A stretch of DNA of 6,052 nucleotides from Gammaproteobacteria bacterium TMED92 (GTDB lineage Bacteria > Pseudomonadota > Gammaproteobacteria > Pseudomonadales > Azotimanducaceae), in contig NHET02000037.1 in the NCBI GenBank assembly GCA_002170355.2, positions 23,485 to 29,536 on the forward strand, given 5' to 3'. The notes under the pieces were generated by a model. That model did not search any database and had not been told where the DNA came from. It saw only the letters and a program-made list of their open reading frames with translations. Of this stretch, positions 1-6,052 are shown in pieces. Position numbers and translations under genes: made by a program. The stretch's first letter is position 1, and every line of letters begins with the position of its first letter.

Positions 1-333
1 AAACGCCTAGACAGCGGGTTTTATCGATTGCTACCGCCGCTGGAGACGATGGAGCGGTTACTCATCGCAATGTTATGGATTGGCACAGGCTTGCTTACAT
101 TGGCGATTTTTACTGGCTTATTATTCCTTGATGACATGTTCGCCCAACGCGTTGCGCATCACACCGTTCTGACAACGCTTTCGTGGTTGGTTTACGCCAG
201 TTTTCTGCTCGGCCACCACGTCTTTGGCTGGCGCGGCATCACCGCAGTGCGTTGGAATCTTAGCGCTTTCGGGTTGCTGCTTTTAGGCTACGTAGGCAGC
301 AAATTCGTTTTGGAATATTTGTTAACCACATGA
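1..333 (+). CDS. ypjD: YpjD-like CcsA-family inner-membrane protein, 3' part
   Basis: The reading frame is open from the first base, so this is the C-terminal 110 residues of a gene that begins outside the window. The protein is almost entirely hydrophobic, with three likely membrane spans (visible residues about 22-42, 56-72 and 84-106). It contains the pattern PPLETMERLL, then FAQRVAHHTVL, then FGWRGITAVRW, which matches the C-terminus of E. coli YpjD and the CcsA/CcmC cytochrome c assembly fold. The His pair in AHHTVL lies where family members carry conserved residues implicated in heme binding; the role here is inference. YpjD itself has no firmly established function. A TTG at base 28 could start a shorter ORF, but the open frame and homology upstream argue against it. 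The stop codon overlaps the next gene's start (ATGA), which indicates an operon and translational coupling. In E. coli the upstream neighbour is ffh, so ffh may lie just outside. Confidence 0.88.
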   Translation, partial: KRLDSGFYRLLPPLETMERLLIAMLWIGTGLLTLAIFTGLLFLDDMFAQRVAHHTVLTTLSWLVYASFLLGHHVFGWRGITAVRWNLSAFGLLLLGYVGSKFVLEYLLTT

Positions 334-1610
334 CTAGTGCAGAAATACCGACTCTCTACTTGTTGTTGAGCATTGTCGTGCTGATCTCGCTATCCGCGTA
401 TTTCTCCGGCACCGAAACCGCGATGATGGCGCTGAACAGATATCGCTTACGCCACATGGTGAAACGCCAGCACCGCGGCGCGCGCAAGGCGGATCGCATG
501 CTAAAACGCCCCGACCGACTGCTTGGGGTGATTTTGGTTGGCAACAACTTGGTGAACTTCAGTGCCGCCACTCTCGCCACAATCATCGGCTACAACTTAC
601 TTGGCGACACCGGCGTACTTCTTGCTCCTTGGGTGTTAACAATTACGTTCTTAATCTTTGCCGAGGTTGCGCCAAAAACACTTGCCGCTGAGCGTCCGGA
701 AACTTGGGCGTTGAAAGCCGTATATGCTCTGGAGCCGTTAGCGCGGCTGCTGCATCCAGTGGTGGTCCTCATCAATAGTTTCAGTAATGCACTGGTGCGG
801 CCTTTCCTGCCAGAGCGCAACGACAGCACCGACCAACTCACTAAGGATGAATTGATTACCGTGGTCAACGAAGGCGCCCATTCAGTGGGTGAGCGCAAGA
901 TCATGATGACCCGGCTGCTAGACCTGGAAACCGTGACAGTCAATGACATCATGGTTCCACGAACAGAAATAGTCAGCATCAACATTGACGACGATATGTC
1001 CGACATACTCACCAGCGCTGCTGCCAGCCAGCACACGTTGCTGCCAGTCTACAAAGATAATTTCGACAATATGCTGGGAGTCCTGCACCTACGCCGGCTG
1101 GCGCGGCTGCTGCAAGCCGATGACTTCACCAAGGCGGATCTTTTACAACTGGCAAGAGATCCTTACTACGTGCCAGAAGCCACGCCATTGCACACGCAAT
1201 TGTTGAATTTCCAAAAAGAAAAACAGCGCTTTGCCATCGTGGTGGACGAATATGGCGACATTCAAGGCATCGTCACTCTCGAGGACATCCTTGAGGAAAT
1301 TGTTGGCGAATTCACCAGCGACTTTGCCGCGAACATTGCCGATATATCGCCCGAGCCAGACGGCGCGTTCTTGATTGACGGCATGGCCGTATTGCGCGAC
1401 ATCAATCGCGCACTGCGTTGGAATCTACCTACTAACGGACCGAAAACGCTCAACGGCTTTGTGCTCGAGCACTTAGAGACGATTCCAGAGTTCAATCTTT
1501 GTATTCAAATAGATGAATACCAGATCGAAACGCTGCAAATAAAGGACAACATCATCAAGTCCCTGCGGATACGCAGGGTGGACGATGACGTCAGGCCGCA
1601 AGAACTGTAA
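330..1610 (+). CDS. corB: CorB-like CNNM/CBS-domain magnesium-associated membrane protein (HlyC/CorC family)
   Basis: A complete 426-residue protein with the full architecture of the CNNM/CorB family (YfjD in E. coli). Residues 1-190 form the DUF21/CNNM transmembrane domain, with hydrophobic spans near 8-28, 64-87, 96-116 and 128-152, and the signature stretches SGTETAMMALNRYR (26-39) and FAEVAPKTLAAE (110-121). A pair of CBS domains spans about 205-330, from DIMVPRTEIVSI to VVDEYGDIQGIVTLEDILEE; such pairs bind ATP-Mg in characterised relatives. Residues about 340-420 are the small CorC_HlyC C-terminal domain, including LIDGMAVLRDINRAL. Salmonella CorB is linked to Mg2+ efflux and CorA function, and archaeal and bacterial CorB homologues transport Mg2+; transport here is inferred from family. 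No Shine-Dalgarno sequence is evident; the ATG overlaps the ypjD stop by four bases, so translation is probably coupled. Length is normal, with no sign of damage. Confidence 0.93.
   Translation: MTSAEIPTLYLLLSIVVLISLSAYFSGTETAMMALNRYRLRHMVKRQHRGARKADRMLKRPDRLLGVILVGNNLVNFSAATLATIIGYNLLGDTGVLLAPWVLTITFLIFAEVAPKTLAAERPETWALKAVYALEPLARLLHPVVVLINSFSNALVRPFLPERNDSTDQLTKDELITVVNEGAHSVGERKIMMTRLLDLETVTVNDIMVPRTEIVSINIDDDMSDILTSAAASQHTLLPVYKDNFDNMLGVLHLRRLARLLQADDFTKADLLQLARDPYYVPEATPLHTQLLNFQKEKQRFAIVVDEYGDIQGIVTLEDILEEIVGEFTSDFAANIADISPEPDGAFLIDGMAVLRDINRALRWNLPTNGPKTLNGFVLEHLETIPEFNLCIQIDEYQIETLQIKDNIIKSLRIRRVDDDVRPQEL
1561..1578. repeat. Perfect 7-bp inverted repeat inside the corB 3' end
   Basis: CCCTGCG and CGCAGGG enclose a four-base loop (GATA on the plus strand), 32 bases before the corB stop codon. 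The sequence is coding (SLRIRR), and neither strand has a T-run after it, so it is not a canonical terminator. It may be chance, or a stabilising 3' hairpin at the junction of two convergent genes. Confidence 0.5.
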
Positions 1611-1623
1611 CGCCCTCGCCTAT

Positions 1624-1655
1624 AGCTCAAGCCAACGCTGCCGGCCTAGCTTTTT
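1624..1655 (+). terminator. Weak candidate terminator for ypjD-corB
   Basis: AGCT (1624-1627) can pair with AGCT (1648-1651), and GCC (1631-1633) with GGC (1643-1645), separated by a small internal loop. Four T residues follow (1652-1655). The stem is short and interrupted, so the call is tentative. It spans the 35-base gap between the convergent stops of corB and leuA and runs into the end of leuA, where a terminator for the plus-strand operon would be expected. Confidence 0.25.
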
Positions 1656-3337
1656 GCCCACCGCCGATTTAACGCGCTAACTACCGCGTTCAAACTTGCC
1701 GTAATGGTGTTGCGACTGATACCTAGTCCATAACAGCGCGAGTCCGAATCTGGGTCATCGATCGACAATATACAAATAGCTTGAGCGTCAGTACCCGTGC
1801 CTAAAGCCGTTTCCTGATAGCCAAGAACGGTCAAGGGTTCATTCAACGTCGCGGCTAGTGCATTTACAAATGCCTCGATCGGTCCCGAGCCTTCACCGTC
1901 GATGGTGACTGTATTTCCAGACGCATCAACTCTGGCTACACAACGTTGATCCTCTTCTCGGCCCGCGAGCAAATCGTAATCCACTAACTGATAGGGGCCG
2001 CTGTCGACACCATAGATATCTAATAACGCCTGATAAATTTCGTCAGGCTTAACTTCACGATCAAGCTGCTCGGTCAGTCGCTGCACATAACCACTGAATT
2101 CCACCAACAGGTCTCGCGGCAATGCAAGCCCGTGATGTTCTTCTAACAAGAAGCCAATGCCGCCCTTACCCGACTGACTGTTGACTCGTACTGTTTCCTT
2201 GTAAGAGCTGCCCACATCTTCCGGATCGATAGGCAGATACGGGACCTCCCAGCTGCTGCGGTCAACCTTCGACATACCTTTTTTTATGGCGTCTTGATGT
2301 GACCCAGAAAATGCGGTGAACACCAGTTCACCGGCATACGGGTGACGCTCATGCACACTCAGTTTCGTCACAGACTCAGCGACTTCTCGTATCTTTGGCA
2401 TGTGCCGCAAATCTAGATTTGGGTCGACCCCCTGACTGAACATATTCATGGCTACAGTCACAAGGTCACAATTGCCAGTGCGTTCGCCGTTACCAAACAG
2501 TGTACCCTCTACCCGCTGAGCGCCTGCCATCAACCCTAGTTCAGTAGCCGCCACACCAGTCCCGCGGTCGTTGTGGGTATGCAAACTGACAATGGCGCTA
2601 TCGCGGCGCGAAAAATTTCGACAAAACCATTCGATTTGATCCGCATAGATGTTCGGTGTCGACATCTCTACCGTGCTTGGCAAGTTAATTATCATCGGCG
2701 CGCTAGGGGTCGCACCCCATGTGTCTGCAACCGCCGCGCAAATCTCCGCTGCGAAGTCCAACTCGGTGCCGGTGAAGCTCTCTGGGGAATATTCAAATGT
2801 TACGTTAGAGGCGAACCCGTCGAGGCCCTGCTTCACCAATTCCGTACCCTCTACCGCAAGGTCGATAATGCCTTGCCGGTCCATACCAAACACCACGCGG
2901 CGCTGCAGCTCAGAGGTTGAGTTGTAAAGGTGGAAGATCACATTAGGTGCGCCCTCCAGCGCTTCGACTGACCGCATGATCAACTCCTCACGCGCCTGAC
3001 ACAGCACTTGAATGCTAACGTCAGCCGGAATTCGGCCTTCGTCGATGATGCGGCGAATGAAATCGAAGTCTGGTTGCGACGCTGCTGGAAACCCTACTTC
3101 AATTTCCGCAAAACCAATCTCCAGCAACAAATCCCACAGCCGCAGCTTTTCATCGACATTCATTGGGTCAATGAGCGCTTGATTGCCATCCCGCAGGTCG
3201 ACACTGCACCAGCGCGGCGCTGTGCTCAGGACGTTGCTTGGCCATTGACGATCCGGCAGGTCAACGGGCCGAAAGGCGCTGTATTTCTGAAAGGGCATGG
3301 CGCCACGAGCGCGGCCACTTGGTGGTTGGTAATGCAT
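1646..3337 (-). CDS. leuA: 2-isopropylmalate synthase (long LeuA type)
   Basis: LeuA condenses acetyl-CoA with 2-oxoisovalerate to 2-isopropylmalate, the committed step of leucine synthesis, in the cytoplasm. With 563 residues from this start, it belongs to the LeuA type typified by actinobacteria and pseudomonads. The catalytic barrel (about 38-310) contains VDLRDGNQ (46-53, with R49 and metal ligand D50), E186 in FEYSPE, SLHTHNDRG (251-259, ligands H253 and H255) and FGNGERTGN (281-289, ligand N289). Spacings agree with those of the Mycobacterium tuberculosis enzyme. A linker region follows, then the regulatory LeuA dimer domain (about 450-560), with ALGTGTDAQA and GLGISRNTITASL, the site of leucine feedback inhibition in relatives. 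I chose the ATG at 3337 because AAGGA lies seven bases upstream. An in-frame ATG at 3355 adds six residues (MSKDIN) but has a poor ribosome site. Leucine-dependent control upstream is possible; see the leader features. Confidence 0.95.
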   Translation of the reverse strand: MHYQPPSGRARGAMPFQKYSAFRPVDLPDRQWPSNVLSTAPRWCSVDLRDGNQALIDPMNVDEKLRLWDLLLEIGFAEIEVGFPAASQPDFDFIRRIIDEGRIPADVSIQVLCQAREELIMRSVEALEGAPNVIFHLYNSTSELQRRVVFGMDRQGIIDLAVEGTELVKQGLDGFASNVTFEYSPESFTGTELDFAAEICAAVADTWGATPSAPMIINLPSTVEMSTPNIYADQIEWFCRNFSRRDSAIVSLHTHNDRGTGVAATELGLMAGAQRVEGTLFGNGERTGNCDLVTVAMNMFSQGVDPNLDLRHMPKIREVAESVTKLSVHERHPYAGELVFTAFSGSHQDAIKKGMSKVDRSSWEVPYLPIDPEDVGSSYKETVRVNSQSGKGGIGFLLEEHHGLALPRDLLVEFSGYVQRLTEQLDREVKPDEIYQALLDIYGVDSGPYQLVDYDLLAGREEDQRCVARVDASGNTVTIDGEGSGPIEAFVNALAATLNEPLTVLGYQETALGTGTDAQAICILSIDDPDSDSRCYGLGISRNTITASLNAVVSALNRRWAKS

Positions 3338-3344
3338 ATTAATG

Positions 3345-3349
3345 TCCTT
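3345..3349 (-). promoter_or_regulatory. Ribosome binding site that decides the leuA start
   Basis: The minus strand reads AAGGA here, seven bases before the ATG at 3337-3335. The upstream in-frame ATG at 3355-3353 has only a distant GGGG and a weak ACGG before it. The downstream start is therefore preferred. Confidence 0.6.
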
Positions 3350-3401
3350 GGACATACCGTTGTTCCCCGTGATCGCTGTGCCTCGGCAGCGCAGCGTTTG
3401 G

Positions 3402-3429
3402 AATATACCTCAGTCCACACCTATGTGCG
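3402..3429 (-). promoter_or_regulatory. Secondary candidate leuA promoter
   Basis: The minus strand has TATATT (3407-3402) as a possible -10 box. The best -35 at a 16-base spacing is CGCACA (3429-3424), only three of six matches. Initiation would fall near 3395, about 58 bases before the preferred leuA start. It is weaker than the promoter at 3684-3656, and using it would bypass the putative leader peptide. Confidence 0.25.
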
Positions 3430-3495
3430 TGACTGCAGTCAGGATTTCGTTTCCTGCTTTTGTTCGATTCTGGGTGCGCGAGCGCTGGGGTATTT

Positions 3496-3648
3496 CTAAT
3501 GTGCCGGGGAGCCCGGCAGTAGGCCTAGCGCGAGCGGCGCTAAGTTCAATCGCAACGTAGCGACCGTGCACACGGCAGTCGAACCGGCAAGCGCAGTCCG
3601 CTTCGGTACGATTCGCTGTGCTGCAATGTCACACTGGTCTAAGTTCAT
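3496..3648 (-). CDS. Putative leucine-rich leader peptide upstream of leuA
   Basis: A 50-codon ORF beginning ATG at 3648 and ending TAG at 3498-3496, 158 bases before the preferred leuA start. No homologue is recognised. Its distinctive feature is a block (3555-3517) in which seven of thirteen codons are leucine (TTG, TTG, TTA, CTC, CTA, CTA, CTG), encoding LRLNLAPLALGLL, close to the stop. The last codons lie in a perfect hairpin. A promoter 7 bases upstream of the ATG would produce an essentially leaderless transcript; no Shine-Dalgarno sequence is visible. A GTG at 3573 would give a 25-residue peptide, close to the size of enteric LeuL, but it also lacks a ribosome site. The coding status is speculative. 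The ORF could be chance, and the frame stays open upstream through a TTG at 3684. Confidence 0.35.
   Translation of the reverse strand: MNLDQCDIAAQRIVPKRTALAGSTAVCTVATLRLNLAPLALGLLPGSPAH
3502..3518 (-). repeat. Perfect GC-rich hairpin in the leuA leader
   Basis: On the minus strand TGCCGGG, a CTC loop and CCCGGCA form an uninterrupted 7-bp stem with a three-base loop. It overlaps the last codons of the leucine-rich ORF. CATTAGAAATA follows rather than a uridine tract, so it is a pause or structural hairpin at most, not an intrinsic terminator. Confidence 0.6.
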
Positions 3649-3655
3649 GGCCGCG

Positions 3656-3684
3656 ACTATATCGCCCGCTCCGGTCTTTGCCAA
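3656..3684 (-). promoter_or_regulatory. Sigma70-type promoter upstream of the leuA leader
   Basis: TTGGCA (3684-3679) and TATAGT (3661-3656) each match the sigma70 consensus at five of six positions and are separated by the ideal 17 bases. Initiation is expected at about 3649-3648, just downstream of the purT stop. It would drive leuA with a leader of about 310 bases and places the first base at or beside the ATG of the leucine-rich ORF. Confidence 0.6.
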
Positions 3685-3696
3685 GAGCCGTGCACC

Positions 3697-4902
3697 CTAG
3701 GATTCATCCCCGTAGTGCACTGTAACCCGCGCCGCCGCTGTTGTTGCCTTGTTACGTGCTGCTTCTATGCTGTGAGCCAGCGCCAATGCCACTCCAACTC
3801 GGCGCTCACCGTCTACCTCGGGTTTGCCAAACAATCGCACTTGGGTGTCAGGTTGCGCTAACGCTTCGGCGACGCCACTGTAACTCAATGTCTTTGACCG
3901 GCCGTGGGCGAGAATCACCGCAGACGCGGCGGCACCACGGTTGCTAATGTTAGATACCGGCAATCCAAGAATCGCCCGAGCGTGCAGAGCAAACTCACTC
4001 AAATCTTGGCTAATCATTGTGACCATACCAGTGTCATGAGGCCGCGGGCTGACCTCAGAAAAGTAGACCTCGTCATCTTTGATGAAGAACTCCACGCCAA
4101 AGAGTCCCCAGCCACCCAGGGCTGAGGTCACCTGTTCAGCAATGCGTTGGCTTTTTTCTAGCGCCATTGCACTCATGGGTTGCGGCTGCCACGATTCTTG
4201 ATAGTCGCCGCCCACCTGGCGATGTCCAATGGGCTCACAAAAACTGGTGCCATTTATATGTCGCACCGTAAGCAAAGTGATTTCGTAATCAAAGTCTACG
4301 AACCCCTCGACAATAACCTTGCCCGAGCCACCACGAGCGCCTTCTTGGGCATAACGCCACGCAGCGTCTATGTCATCTTGGTGACGCAGCGTGGACTGGC
4401 CCTTTCCCGAACTCGACATCACCGGCTTGACCACACAGGGCAAACCGATTTCGGTAATCGCCTGCAAATAATCTGCTCGGGTTGCGGCGAACCGATAGGG
4501 TGACGTCGGCACATTTAAGGTTTCTGCCGCTAGCTGACGAATGCCTTCTCGATCCATGGTTAGTCGCGCCGCGGTGGCGGTTGGAATGACTCGTTGGCCT
4601 TCAACTTCGAGCGCCACCAGCACCGGCGTAGCAATCGCTTCGATTTCAGGCACGATCAAATCAGGCTGCTGTTGCGCAATCAGCTCACGCAGCGCCGCTT
4701 CGTCAAGCATGTCTATCACATGGCTACTGTGTGCGACCTGCATAGCGGGAGCGTTGGCGTAGCGATCAACGGCAATTACTTCTATACCCAAACGATGCAG
4801 CTCTATGGCAACTTCTTTGCCAAGTTCACCGCTACCCAACAACATTACTCGAGTCGCGGTCGTGCAAAATGGGGTGCCGATACGATCAACTTGTTGTGTC
4901 AC
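3697..4902 (-). CDS. purT: Formate-dependent phosphoribosylglycinamide formyltransferase (GAR transformylase 2)
   Basis: PurT uses formate and ATP to convert GAR to formyl-GAR, the third step of de novo purine synthesis, without folate. The 401-residue protein aligns along its length with E. coli PurT (392 residues), an ATP-grasp enzyme. Visible landmarks are the N-terminal nucleotide-fold motif [14 protein letters not shown] (21-34), [14 protein letters not shown] (45-58), PEIEAIAT (85-92), the glycine-rich ATP-binding loop [10 protein letters not shown] (161-170), [14 protein letters not shown] (197-210), Mg2-type ligands E271 (in GVEFF) and E283 (in [13 protein letters not shown]), and C-terminal [19 protein letters not shown] (356-374). 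The start codon is GTG; AAGGG lies eight bases upstream and touches the stop codon of the preceding gene, which is only 11 bases away, so co-transcription and coupled translation are likely. There is no clear terminator after the stop. Confidence 0.96.
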   Translation of the reverse strand: MTQQVDRIGTPFCTTATRVMLLGSGELGKEVAIELHRLGIEVIAVDRYANAPAMQVAHSSHVIDMLDEAALRELIAQQQPDLIVPEIEAIATPVLVALEVEGQRVIPTATAARLTMDREGIRQLAAETLNVPTSPYRFAATRADYLQAITEIGLPCVVKPVMSSSGKGQSTLRHQDDIDAAWRYAQEGARGGSGKVIVEGFVDFDYEITLLTVRHINGTSFCEPIGHRQVGGDYQESWQPQPMSAMALEKSQRIAEQVTSALGGWGLFGVEFFIKDDEVYFSEVSPRPHDTGMVTMISQDLSEFALHARAILGLPVSNISNRGAAASAVILAHGRSKTLSYSGVAEALAQPDTQVRLFGKPEVDGERRVGVALALAHSIEAARNKATTAAARVTVHYGDES

Positions 4903-4913
4903 CGCATTAACCC

Positions 4914-5450
4914 TTAACTTTGCAGAGCCGTATGCTGGGGCTGCAATCCGTTGCGAAAACGCCGCGCGTTTTCTACATAGTGTTTGGCGCCAATACGAAT
5001 CGCAGCACCCTGCTCCTCGGTAAGCGTCTTAACTATTTTACCAGGCGAGCCCATGACCATGGAGTTATCTGGGATCTCTTTGCCTTCGGTGATCAGCGCA
5101 TTGGCGCCAATAATGCAGTTTTTGCCGATCTTGGCACCATTCAACACGACCGCATTTATGCCGATCAGCGAGCCGTCACCAATGTCGCAACCGTGTAGCA
5201 TCACTTTATGACCAATGGTCACATGCGCACCAATGTTTATTGGGTAGCCTAAATCGGTATGCAGTACCGACCCGTCTTGCACGTTGGACCCTTCGCCCAC
5301 CGTGATCAACTCTGTGTCGCCTCGCAATACCGCGTTAAACCATACGCTCGCGTCTTGCCGAAGTAACACATTGCCAAGCACTGTCGCATTGTCGGCTACC
5401 CAGTAATCGCCTTCGACACGGACTTGTAGGTCATCAAGTTGATACAGCAT
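4914..5450 (-). CDS. Gamma-class carbonic anhydrase family protein (left-handed beta-helix)
   Basis: A 178-residue hexapeptide-repeat protein of the family that includes YrdA, PaaY and CaiE. Repeated short units with small and aliphatic residues run from about 18 to 135 (for example [24 protein letters not shown]), the pattern of a left-handed parallel beta-helix that forms trimers. The three zinc-ligand histidines of gamma carbonic anhydrases are present: H64 (SVLHTD), H81 (IGHK) and H86 (MLHGC). The WFNAVLRGD stretch (37-45) and [11 protein letters not shown] (56-66) also match. The acidic loop with the catalytic glutamate of archaeal Cam is absent, as in most members of this subgroup, so CO2 hydration is uncertain and the substrate unknown. 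GGAG lies six bases before the ATG. The gene is the first of a probable two-gene operon with purT and is divergent from the Nudix gene, with 87 bases between their starts. Confidence 0.93.
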   Translation of the reverse strand: MLYQLDDLQVRVEGDYWVADNATVLGNVLLRQDASVWFNAVLRGDTELITVGEGSNVQDGSVLHTDLGYPINIGAHVTIGHKVMLHGCDIGDGSLIGINAVVLNGAKIGKNCIIGANALITEGKEIPDNSMVMGSPGKIVKTLTEEQGAAIRIGAKHYVENARRFRNGLQPQHTALQS

Positions 5451-5525
5451 GAAACTCTCCGTTTTGCTGCATGGTAATCAAGGGCTTTGGCAAGTACCAC
5501 TGCACAAGCCGGCGTCCATTAACGG

Positions 5526-5531
5526 TATACT
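5526..5531 (+). promoter_or_regulatory. Candidate -10 box for the Nudix gene (leaderless)
   Basis: TATACT matches TATAAT at five of six positions and ends six bases before the ATG at 5538. Initiation at the usual distance would fall on the A of the start codon. The -35 region is weak: TGCACA at 5501-5506 has four of six matches but a 19-base spacer. Confidence 0.4.
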
Positions 5532-5537
5532 CCATCA

Positions 5538-6052
5538 ATGAAATATTGCAGTAGCTGCGGCGCACTCGTCGAAATCAAAGTACCCGAAGGTGACACCTTT
5601 CCTCGGGCTGTGTGTACACAATGCCACACTATTCACTACCAAAACCCTCGAATCATTACTGGCACGCTCCCGATCTGGCAAAACCAAGTGTTATTGTGCA
5701 AGCGTGCTATCGCTCCGCGTGATGGCTTTTGGACTCTACCAGCTGGATTTCTTGAGAACTCAGAAACCGTTGCCGCAGGCGCTGCGCGCGAAACAATGGA
5801 GGAGGCCAACGCTCAGGTCACTAACCTGCAGCTTTACACCGTTTTTAGCCTGCCGCACATTTCTCAGGTGTATACCTTTTTCCGCGCAGATCTCAACGGC
5901 CCACATTACAGCAGCGGCCCGGAATCACTCGAGGTCGAGTTATTTGATGAGCAGGACATTCCTTGGGACGAGTTGGCGTTCCCGGTAATCGCGCAAACCC
6001 TACGGCACTATTTCCATGATCGACAGAGTGGCAACTATCCCACTCACTATGC
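5538..6052 (+). CDS. Nudix hydrolase with N-terminal zinc ribbon, 3' end cut by window
   Basis: From ATG at 5538 the frame stays open to the last base, giving 171 residues plus a partial codon. Residues 4-29 hold two CxxC pairs (C4, C7, C26, C29), a zinc ribbon as in Nudix_N_2 proteins, followed by IHYQNPRII. The Nudix box is residues 70-92: G70, E76, R84, E85, E88 and E89 fit GX5EX7REUXEEXGU, with N91 replacing the usual glycine, as I recall for this subfamily (GAARETxEEANA). The stretch ESLEVELFDEQDIPWDELAFPVI (129-151) is also typical. These enzymes hydrolyse nucleoside diphosphate-linked compounds with Mg2+; the substrate here cannot be named. NudC shares the ribbon-plus-Nudix arrangement but is longer. 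Relatives are about 180 residues long, so probably only a few residues are missing. No Shine-Dalgarno sequence precedes the ATG; a -10 box six bases upstream suggests a leaderless mRNA. Confidence 0.92.
   Translation, partial: MKYCSSCGALVEIKVPEGDTFPRAVCTQCHTIHYQNPRIITGTLPIWQNQVLLCKRAIAPRDGFWTLPAGFLENSETVAAGAARETMEEANAQVTNLQLYTVFSLPHISQVYTFFRADLNGPHYSSGPESLEVELFDEQDIPWDELAFPVIAQTLRHYFHDRQSGNYPTHY

Larger units (their letters stand above)
3338..3696 (-). other. purT-leuA intergenic leader region
   Basis: These 359 bases hold no recognisable conserved protein, tRNA or mobile element. They are rich in inverted repeats when read on the minus strand. In transcription order these are a 6-bp stem with a 5-base loop (3542-3526, TAGCGC/GCGCTA), a perfect 7-bp stem (3518-3502), a 5-bp stem with a 7-base loop (3456-3440, CAGGA/TCCTG), a 12-base palindrome TGACTGCAGTCA (3441-3430), and a 5-bp stem (3391-3374, CGCTG/CAGCG) close to leuA. 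A good promoter sits at the distal end, and a short leucine-rich ORF lies between. No T-run of four or more is present on the minus strand, so no intrinsic terminator for purT or attenuator for leuA can be pointed to. Confidence 0.6.

Noticed and set aside
590..1036. A 148-codon minus-strand ORF inside corB.
   Set aside because: Antisense shadow with low-complexity serine-rich translation and no recognisable motif; corB is clearly the coding strand.
741..1114. A 14-base direct repeat GCGCGGCTGCTGCA at 741-754 and 1101-1114.
   Set aside because: Both copies encode ARLL within corB; shared codons explain it, and the flanks differ.
3441..3480. A tRNA-like stretch on the plus strand (GTTCGATTC at 3462-3470, with a nearby 5-bp stem and 7-base loop).
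   Set aside because: The bases flanking the apparent T-loop do not pair beyond one base pair, and no acceptor or D-arm can be formed.
3008..3499. A 163-codon plus-strand ORF across the leuA 5' end and leader.
   Set aside because: Mostly antisense to well-conserved leuA codons, with no recognisable domain and no ribosome site noted.
5611..5620. The palindrome TGTGTACACA.
   Set aside because: It is within Nudix coding sequence (the CTQC zinc-ligand region) and short enough to occur by chance.
5590..5988. A 132-codon plus-strand ORF at the right end.
   Set aside because: It lies in another frame over the Nudix gene, whose zinc ribbon and Nudix box fix the true frame.

Overview
The window looks like chromosomal DNA from a gammaproteobacterium of moderate GC content. 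The proteins are close in sequence to gammaproteobacterial families, and a CcsA-like YpjD gene followed by a CNNM/CorB gene repeats the order known from E. coli and relatives (ffh–ypjD–yfjD). The 2-isopropylmalate synthase is of the longer type found in pseudomonads and actinobacteria rather than the enteric type. I cannot place the genus. There is no mobile element, phage gene, CRISPR array, rRNA or convincing tRNA; this is a housekeeping region.

Layout. On the plus strand, positions 1-333 hold the 3' end of ypjD and 330-1610 a complete corB-like gene; they overlap by four bases. Facing them on the minus strand are leuA (1646-3337, start reassigned here), a 359-base gap, purT (3697-4902) and a gamma-class carbonic anhydrase-like gene (4914-5450). 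In transcription order the minus-strand set reads carbonic anhydrase-like, purT (11 bases apart, probably one operon), gap, leuA. At the right edge, divergent on the plus strand, a Nudix hydrolase with an N-terminal zinc ribbon starts at 5538 and runs off the window.

Functions. LeuA makes the committed step of leucine synthesis; PurT uses formate for the third step of purine synthesis. The carbonic anhydrase-like protein and the Nudix enzyme are general metabolic or housekeeping proteins with unknown substrates here. YpjD and CorB are membrane proteins, linked to cytochrome c assembly-type folds and to Mg2+ handling respectively.

The most interesting part is the gap upstream of leuA. It has a well-formed sigma70-type promoter (TTGGCA, 17 bases, TATAGT) that would start RNA almost exactly at the ATG of a 50-codon ORF. 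This ORF carries seven leucine codons in thirteen and ends in a perfect hairpin. That is the layout expected of a leucine leader peptide, although no uridine-tract terminator is visible. The Nudix gene also has a -10 box placed so that its mRNA would be leaderless.
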